Positions 29,489 to 32,934 of a stretch of DNA of 32,934 bases are shown here, one piece after another (within the stretch, counting starts at the first letter, position 1; every line of letters starts with the position of its first letter). The stretch comes from Kiritimatiellia bacterium (GTDB lineage Bacteria; Verrucomicrobiota; Kiritimatiellia; RFP12; UBA1067): the NCBI GenBank assembly GCA_016296065.1, contig JAEDKA010000041.1, forward strand, positions 1 to 32,934, given 5' to 3'. A program made the translations under genes and the position numbers. A model generated the notes under the pieces. That model was not told the origin of the DNA and ran no database searches. It saw only the letters and a list, made by a program, of their open reading frames with translations.

Positions 29489-32236
29489 TCAGGCGAACAG
29501 CTTGTCGATTCCGTCGCGGACGAAGATCGATGGACAGTATCGCTCGTTTGTTTCCTTGGCGATTTCGCCGCCAAGTTTGACTTCGCGTCCTGCAAGGCTC
29601 GTCACATTGACCTTGCCCGCACCCTTGGGCGCCATTTCCACATTGGCCCAGCCGTCCGGCTCGACGATCCCCCCCTTGGAGGCGAGCGCTTCCGCATGTG
29701 CGATCACGTCGTCAAGTCGCTGGACTGCGGCTTTGTAGCTTGCTTTGGAGAGACGCGGCTTGATGGATGCGAGATAGGCATCGCGCTTCGGACCTTCCTT
29801 GAGATTGACGAGCGTCTGGTATGTCTCGCGGTCGATCTTGTCCGGAATGGCGAGCGTCTGCATGCCCGTAATGTCGGCAAATGCCTTTACCATCGCCTTG
29901 TTGGCGATTTTCGTGGTGTCGATTGTAATGAGCCCTTTCTCCCCGACGGTTATGCCGGGATCCTGGAGAAGCCTTTCATACTCCGCCTTCGCGTTGCGCG
30001 AATCGATCTTCTGCGCGAGTTCATTGAGGAGAATGCGGACGTCCTTCGACTTTTCAGAGTCGAACTCGAACTTCATTGCCCCCGTGCGGTACTGCGAATA
30101 GCCCGCATCGTTGTCGATGCCCTTCACCGTCACCTTGAGCGTCTTTCGATCGACGTGTATGAAGTAGTTGTTCCAGTGCCGGTCCGCCTGCCCCGTCACA
30201 AGGTCGAGCCATTGCAGGCGGTTCAATTCGCGCATGATTCCGGCCTTGACCTTCTGCCGGTCCGAAGACGGAAGGCGCTTCAAATCGGCGGCCGACATGC
30301 CCGCGTCAGGCGAACTGGACGACTTGCCTTGGACGAACGAACATGCCGTCATCCCCTTCGCCTTCTCCATATAGAAGCCGAATACGCCCTTGTGGGTCCC
30401 GACGGAGTAGTCCACGATGAGGTCGCCCATGCCCAGCGCTTTGGCGGCGTTCTTCGCGGCGATGTTGAGATTTACCGTCTCCTGCCCGAGGTCGTAGTTG
30501 TGCCCGCTTCCGACGGCGAGGTCCGCGAGACCCGTGCGACTTTCGGTTTCGCCCTTGAACACCACCTTGACGCCGTCGCTGCGCGTCAGTTCGTAAACCG
30601 ATCCCGCCGCGCCCTGGCCGAGATTCCGTTCGCCTGTTATGTTGGCGTCCTCGTTCGCGGGATCCACGTCGGAGTCCTCGAGCCCCCTTGCGCGGGCTTC
30701 CACTATGGAGGAGACGGAAATGGTTCCGTTGAACACGCCCATCGCCTCCGCGCCGGTGAAGAACTCTCTGTCGCCTTTATAGACGTTGCTTACCGCTTTG
30801 AAGAAGCCGACGACCGCGGACGACGCGCCGCGAAGACGCCTCACCATTGCGTTGTAGGCCTGACTGCTGGGGGAAGGCGAAAGTTCGACCGCGTTCGCCT
30901 TGCGCGTCAGGCTGATGGCGTTCTTGATGATGCCGTTGATCTTGTCCTCGAGTTCTTTCTGTCCAAGCGCGGCGGCGGACTTGTCGCCCGTCTTTTCATC
31001 AGGCGCGTCGGCCTTGTCCATGGCGTCGAGCACGAGTTTCGCGGCGTCCTTTATGTCGTTCATTACCTTGTTGCGCAGGGCGAGCATTTCCATCTGCTTC
31101 GGATCGTCCGAAGAGTGAAGCTGGCGTATTTCCTCCGATTCGTCCGCGTAGAGGAGCGACTCCATGGTGGTCATGTAGTTGTCGAAGACCTTCTCCAGAA
31201 CCGCGCGCTTCGCGCTCTTGAACATGTCCTCGGCCTTGCCGACTTCCTCCTCGAGCGCCTTCACGATATCCTTGGCGACCATCATCCGCCCGTCGCCGAC
31301 TTTGATGCCGTTCGTGCGGATATCCTCGAGAGCCGCCTTCATCGTGGCGATGTCGCTCTGGAGCGCCTTGTACGCGTTCGAATCGAGCGATGCGGACGGA
31401 TTGTTCCTGAAGGCGTCGATCTTCTCGGCGACCGGGCGGAGTTTCCCGGCGATCTCCTTGCTGACGGTGGACAGAGCGTCCGTCGTTCCGTGCATCGCGA
31501 GCGCCTGGCGCGGCAAAAGCTCATTCACCTTGGCCTTGAGGATCACGGCGATTCCGGGATCGGGGATGTTGCCCTCTTTCACCTGGTACAGCGCGAAATC
31601 CCTCATCTGGCGGGCGAGATGGTTGATCTCCGTCCCGCGGCGGTCGCACAGAAGCTGCATGTCGAACACGGCGTCGAGCAACTTGGCGTCCACGCCCTTG
31701 AACCCCTGATTCGCCCCCTTCATCTCCGCTTCATGGCGCGACATCGCGCCGAGGCTCTTGCCCAGCTGGGAGAAAAGGTCAGAGAGATCTTGCTGGGCTT
31801 TGATCGCGGCGAGCAGGGCCTTGCCGGTCTTTGTGTTCGGGTCGATGATCCCGTCCTGGTTGAACGAGGCGGCGAGCTGGCTTCCCGTGAATTTGTCGAG
31901 CGCCTTGAGCGTCTTCGCCGCGGCGTCCGCCGTTTTTGCGAGCAGCTTCAGCGAATTCTTGTCGAGCGCGCCGTCGTCCACCAGTTTCTGGAGCGTGGAC
32001 TTTACCGTCTTGCCGTCCAGACTCTTCGTGGAAGCCTGCGCGGCCTTCATCAGCAGCACGTCGAGCTTGGCCGCCATCTCGCCGGCGGCCGCGAGCTCTT
32101 GCTGCGCGCCGGTCGCGCCGGCATCGCCCTGCACCTGCGCCGGAGCGGCGCTCTGCTGCTTCACGGCGTCCACGCCCCGAAGGAAGTAGTCGAGCGAAAC
32201 GTTGTTTATGTTCGTGTTTATGTTTTGCAGAGGCAT
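29489..32236 (-). CDS. Large kinase-like protein, candidate injected effector
   Basis: 915 residues with no cleavable signal peptide. The first residues (MPLQNINTNINNVSLDYFL) are polar, Asn/Ser-rich and flexible, as in type III substrates. About 40-520 is Ala/Lys/Glu/Asp-rich helix, likely coiled coil. A kinase-like core follows: glycine loop NLGQGAAGSVYEL (Gly540-Tyr548), VVFKGE with Lys561, a helix with LGQETVNLNIAAK supplying a candidate pairing Glu, catalytic loop GQADRHWNNYFI (Asp685, His687, Asn690) and metal site GIDNDAGYS (Asp708/Asp710). DRHxxN is the catalytic-loop form of PI3/PI4-kinase-like and actin-fragmin-kinase-like folds, not the HRD form of ordinary Ser/Thr kinases. A helical tail (~740-915) ends the protein. 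It is 64 nt after a chaperone-like gene. Effector status is inferred; alternatives are a cytoplasmic atypical kinase or a toxin. No family name is recognised. Confidence 0.68.
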   Translation of the reverse strand: MPLQNINTNINNVSLDYFLRGVDAVKQQSAAPAQVQGDAGATGAQQELAAAGEMAAKLDVLLMKAAQASTKSLDGKTVKSTLQKLVDDGALDKNSLKLLAKTADAAAKTLKALDKFTGSQLAASFNQDGIIDPNTKTGKALLAAIKAQQDLSDLFSQLGKSLGAMSRHEAEMKGANQGFKGVDAKLLDAVFDMQLLCDRRGTEINHLARQMRDFALYQVKEGNIPDPGIAVILKAKVNELLPRQALAMHGTTDALSTVSKEIAGKLRPVAEKIDAFRNNPSASLDSNAYKALQSDIATMKAALEDIRTNGIKVGDGRMMVAKDIVKALEEEVGKAEDMFKSAKRAVLEKVFDNYMTTMESLLYADESEEIRQLHSSDDPKQMEMLALRNKVMNDIKDAAKLVLDAMDKADAPDEKTGDKSAAALGQKELEDKINGIIKNAISLTRKANAVELSPSPSSQAYNAMVRRLRGASSAVVGFFKAVSNVYKGDREFFTGAEAMGVFNGTISVSSIVEARARGLEDSDVDPANEDANITGERNLGQGAAGSVYELTRSDGVKVVFKGETESRTGLADLAVGSGHNYDLGQETVNLNIAAKNAAKALGMGDLIVDYSVGTHKGVFGFYMEKAKGMTACSFVQGKSSSSPDAGMSAADLKRLPSSDRQKVKAGIMRELNRLQWLDLVTGQADRHWNNYFIHVDRKTLKVTVKGIDNDAGYSQYRTGAMKFEFDSEKSKDVRILLNELAQKIDSRNAKAEYERLLQDPGITVGEKGLITIDTTKIANKAMVKAFADITGMQTLAIPDKIDRETYQTLVNLKEGPKRDAYLASIKPRLSKASYKAAVQRLDDVIAHAEALASKGGIVEPDGWANVEMAPKGAGKVNVTSLAGREVKLGGEIAKETNERYCPSIFVRDGIDKLFA

Positions 32237-32300
32237 GGTGGTTTGATGGCTGGTTGTTGTTCGTTCTGTTCAACCTGAATACACGCAATTCCCGGAAAGG

Positions 32301-32753
32301 TTACGGCCAGATTACGACCATCTGCTCTTTTTCGCCGCCGAACGTCGTGTCCATGCGCGCGACAAGCGGCTCGAAACTGTCGCCGGAATCGATCTCTTCG
32401 CCGTTTTCGCCGATCACCGAATAGCCGGGGCCGGATTGGTCGGCGAAGACGGAAATCGACTTCTCGCCTTCTTGAAGCAGCGTGCCGGCATCGGACGAAG
32501 ACAACATGAGAATCGCGAGCTTGATCGCCGCGCCGACCCGGACGGTATCGAGCTGCTGCTCCTCCTCGTCGGACAGCACGCGCGCGAACGGAAGCCGGAA
32601 GTTGATCTCCAGATCGTCCGACCGCCATGAAAACGCGAAGAAGCGGCTCTGCACCCCGTGTCCCTCGACAAAGCTGACGAGCCCGTCTTCGGTCTCCATC
32701 TCGGCCATCGCCTCCTTAAGCCGTTCTATCGTTTCCCGGCGTCTTTCTTTCAT
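32301..32753 (-). CDS. Small acidic protein, candidate type III chaperone
   Basis: 150 residues and markedly acidic. The predicted order is a helix (RETIERLKEAMAEMETEDG), three strands (LVSFVEGHGV, SRFFAFSW, LEINFRLPFARV), a helix (DEEEQQLDTVRVGAAIKLAI), two strands (KSISVFADQS, YSVIGENG) and a final helix (FEPLVARMDTTF). This alpha-3beta-alpha-2beta-alpha outline, the size, the acidity and the position directly before a large putative effector all fit class I (CesT/SycE-like) secretion chaperones. There is no sequence signature to prove it; any small alpha/beta protein could look this way. The ATG at 32753 overlaps the stop of the upstream gene by 4 nt (ATGA) and is preceded by AAAGGA. Confidence 0.5.
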   Translation of the reverse strand: MKERRRETIERLKEAMAEMETEDGLVSFVEGHGVQSRFFAFSWRSDDLEINFRLPFARVLSDEEEQQLDTVRVGAAIKLAILMLSSSDAGTLLQEGEKSISVFADQSGPGYSVIGENGEEIDSGDSFEPLVARMDTTFGGEKEQMVVIWP

Positions 32754-32932
32754 TCATCGATCCTTTCTTGACAGCCCGTATCGGCCCTTCCGATTCGCCG
32801 CTTGCAATCCTCCAAACTCAAACGCGCGGCGGGCGACGCGGCCTCGATCTCGGCGACGACTCTTCGTTTCGCCCATGCAAAATACGAGTCTCCGAACGAA
32901 CCGCGATGCCTTATCAAGGCTTCGCACAACTC
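32750..32932 (-). CDS. C-terminal end of an upstream gene, cut by the window edge
   Basis: An open frame of 60 codons runs from the window edge to a TGA that overlaps the next ATG by 4 nt. The encoded end includes ELCEALIRHRGSFGDSYFAW, AKRRVVAEIEAASPAARLSL and a charged C-terminus finishing CQERIDE. It reads like a helical cytoplasmic protein, and its codon use matches the neighbours; the other two frames are stopped or look like shadows. The function is not recognisable from this part. Being coupled to the chaperone-like gene makes it the likely third member of the effector operon, so the sequence beyond the right edge is the place to look. Confidence 0.55.
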   Translation of the reverse strand, partial: ELCEALIRHRGSFGDSYFAWAKRRVVAEIEAASPAARLSLEDCKRRIGRADTGCQERIDE

Positions 32933-32934
32933 CT

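Noticed and set aside
29441..32278. 945-codon plus-strand frame covering the kinase-like gene
   Set aside because: Shadow of the minus gene, which shows kinase motifs, normal amino-acid composition and operon spacing. The plus frame is rich in Arg, His and Val with no motif.
1..32934. CRISPR arrays, rRNA, tRNA, intact insertion sequences, prophage genes
   Set aside because: No regularly spaced repeats, no rRNA-like blocks, no cloverleaf candidates and no transposase or integrase motifs were found by eye on either strand.

Overview
The window is GC-rich bacterial chromosome, mostly densely packed operons. The organism is most likely a member of the PVC superphylum, and a Kiritimatiellota- or Lentisphaerae-like gut or sediment lineage is the best guess. 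The grounds are: a PEP-CTERM sorting signal (16486-17736); a 2,500-residue secreted beta-helix/LamG/chitobiase-tail protein; exported glycoside hydrolases (GH43, GH29, GH2) next to ordinary housekeeping genes; an RHS-repeat remnant; and a candidate secreted kinase-like effector. No rRNA, tRNA, CRISPR array, intact transposase or prophage was seen. The taxonomic call is inference.

Layout. (1) 148-6222, minus strand: a six-gene operon reading TPR lipid-envelope-type protein, LolA-like periplasmic protein, AsmA-like membrane protein, glycogen phosphorylase, small beta-barrel protein, Hsp33. The first three are joined by 4-nt start/stop overlaps. (2) 6275-8431: a low-density stretch with a broken gene end, 8-nt tandem repeats, two GTAG-headed REP-like hairpins, an AT-richer secreted protein and an RHS gene remnant. 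(3) 8432-9958, plus: exported GH43 endo-arabinanase, whose 3' end overlaps a convergent nucleoside-type MFS transporter that is co-transcribed with purB. (4) 12574-16188: sugar-phosphate transferase plus acyl-ACP thioesterase (minus) and, divergently, dihydroorotase plus an acyltransferase-3 protein (plus). Their promoters are only 11 bp apart. (5) 16189-16485: a structured non-coding element with 46-bp inverted repeats. (6) 16486-25274, minus: a giant extracellular multidomain protein followed by a PEP-CTERM protein in which the sorting signal is internal. (7) 25521-29320, minus: GH29 alpha-L-fucosidase and GH2 glycosidase. (8) 29489-32934, minus: a 915-residue kinase-like protein with features of an injected effector, preceded by a 150-residue acidic protein with the outline of a type III chaperone and by the coupled end of another gene.

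The genes suggest a polysaccharide-degrading bacterium with an elaborate outer surface: arabinan, fucosylated and beta-linked glycans are attacked outside or in the periplasm, carbon is stored as glycogen, and large exported proteins are displayed or released. Region 8 hints at direct action on a eukaryotic partner.

Two cross-cutting signals stand out. First, several start codons sit only 7-9 nt downstream of an extended -10 box (consensus TTTTGGTATAAT), which predicts leaderless or near-leaderless mRNAs. Second, the kinase-like gene cluster at the right edge is the best candidate for an undescribed system.
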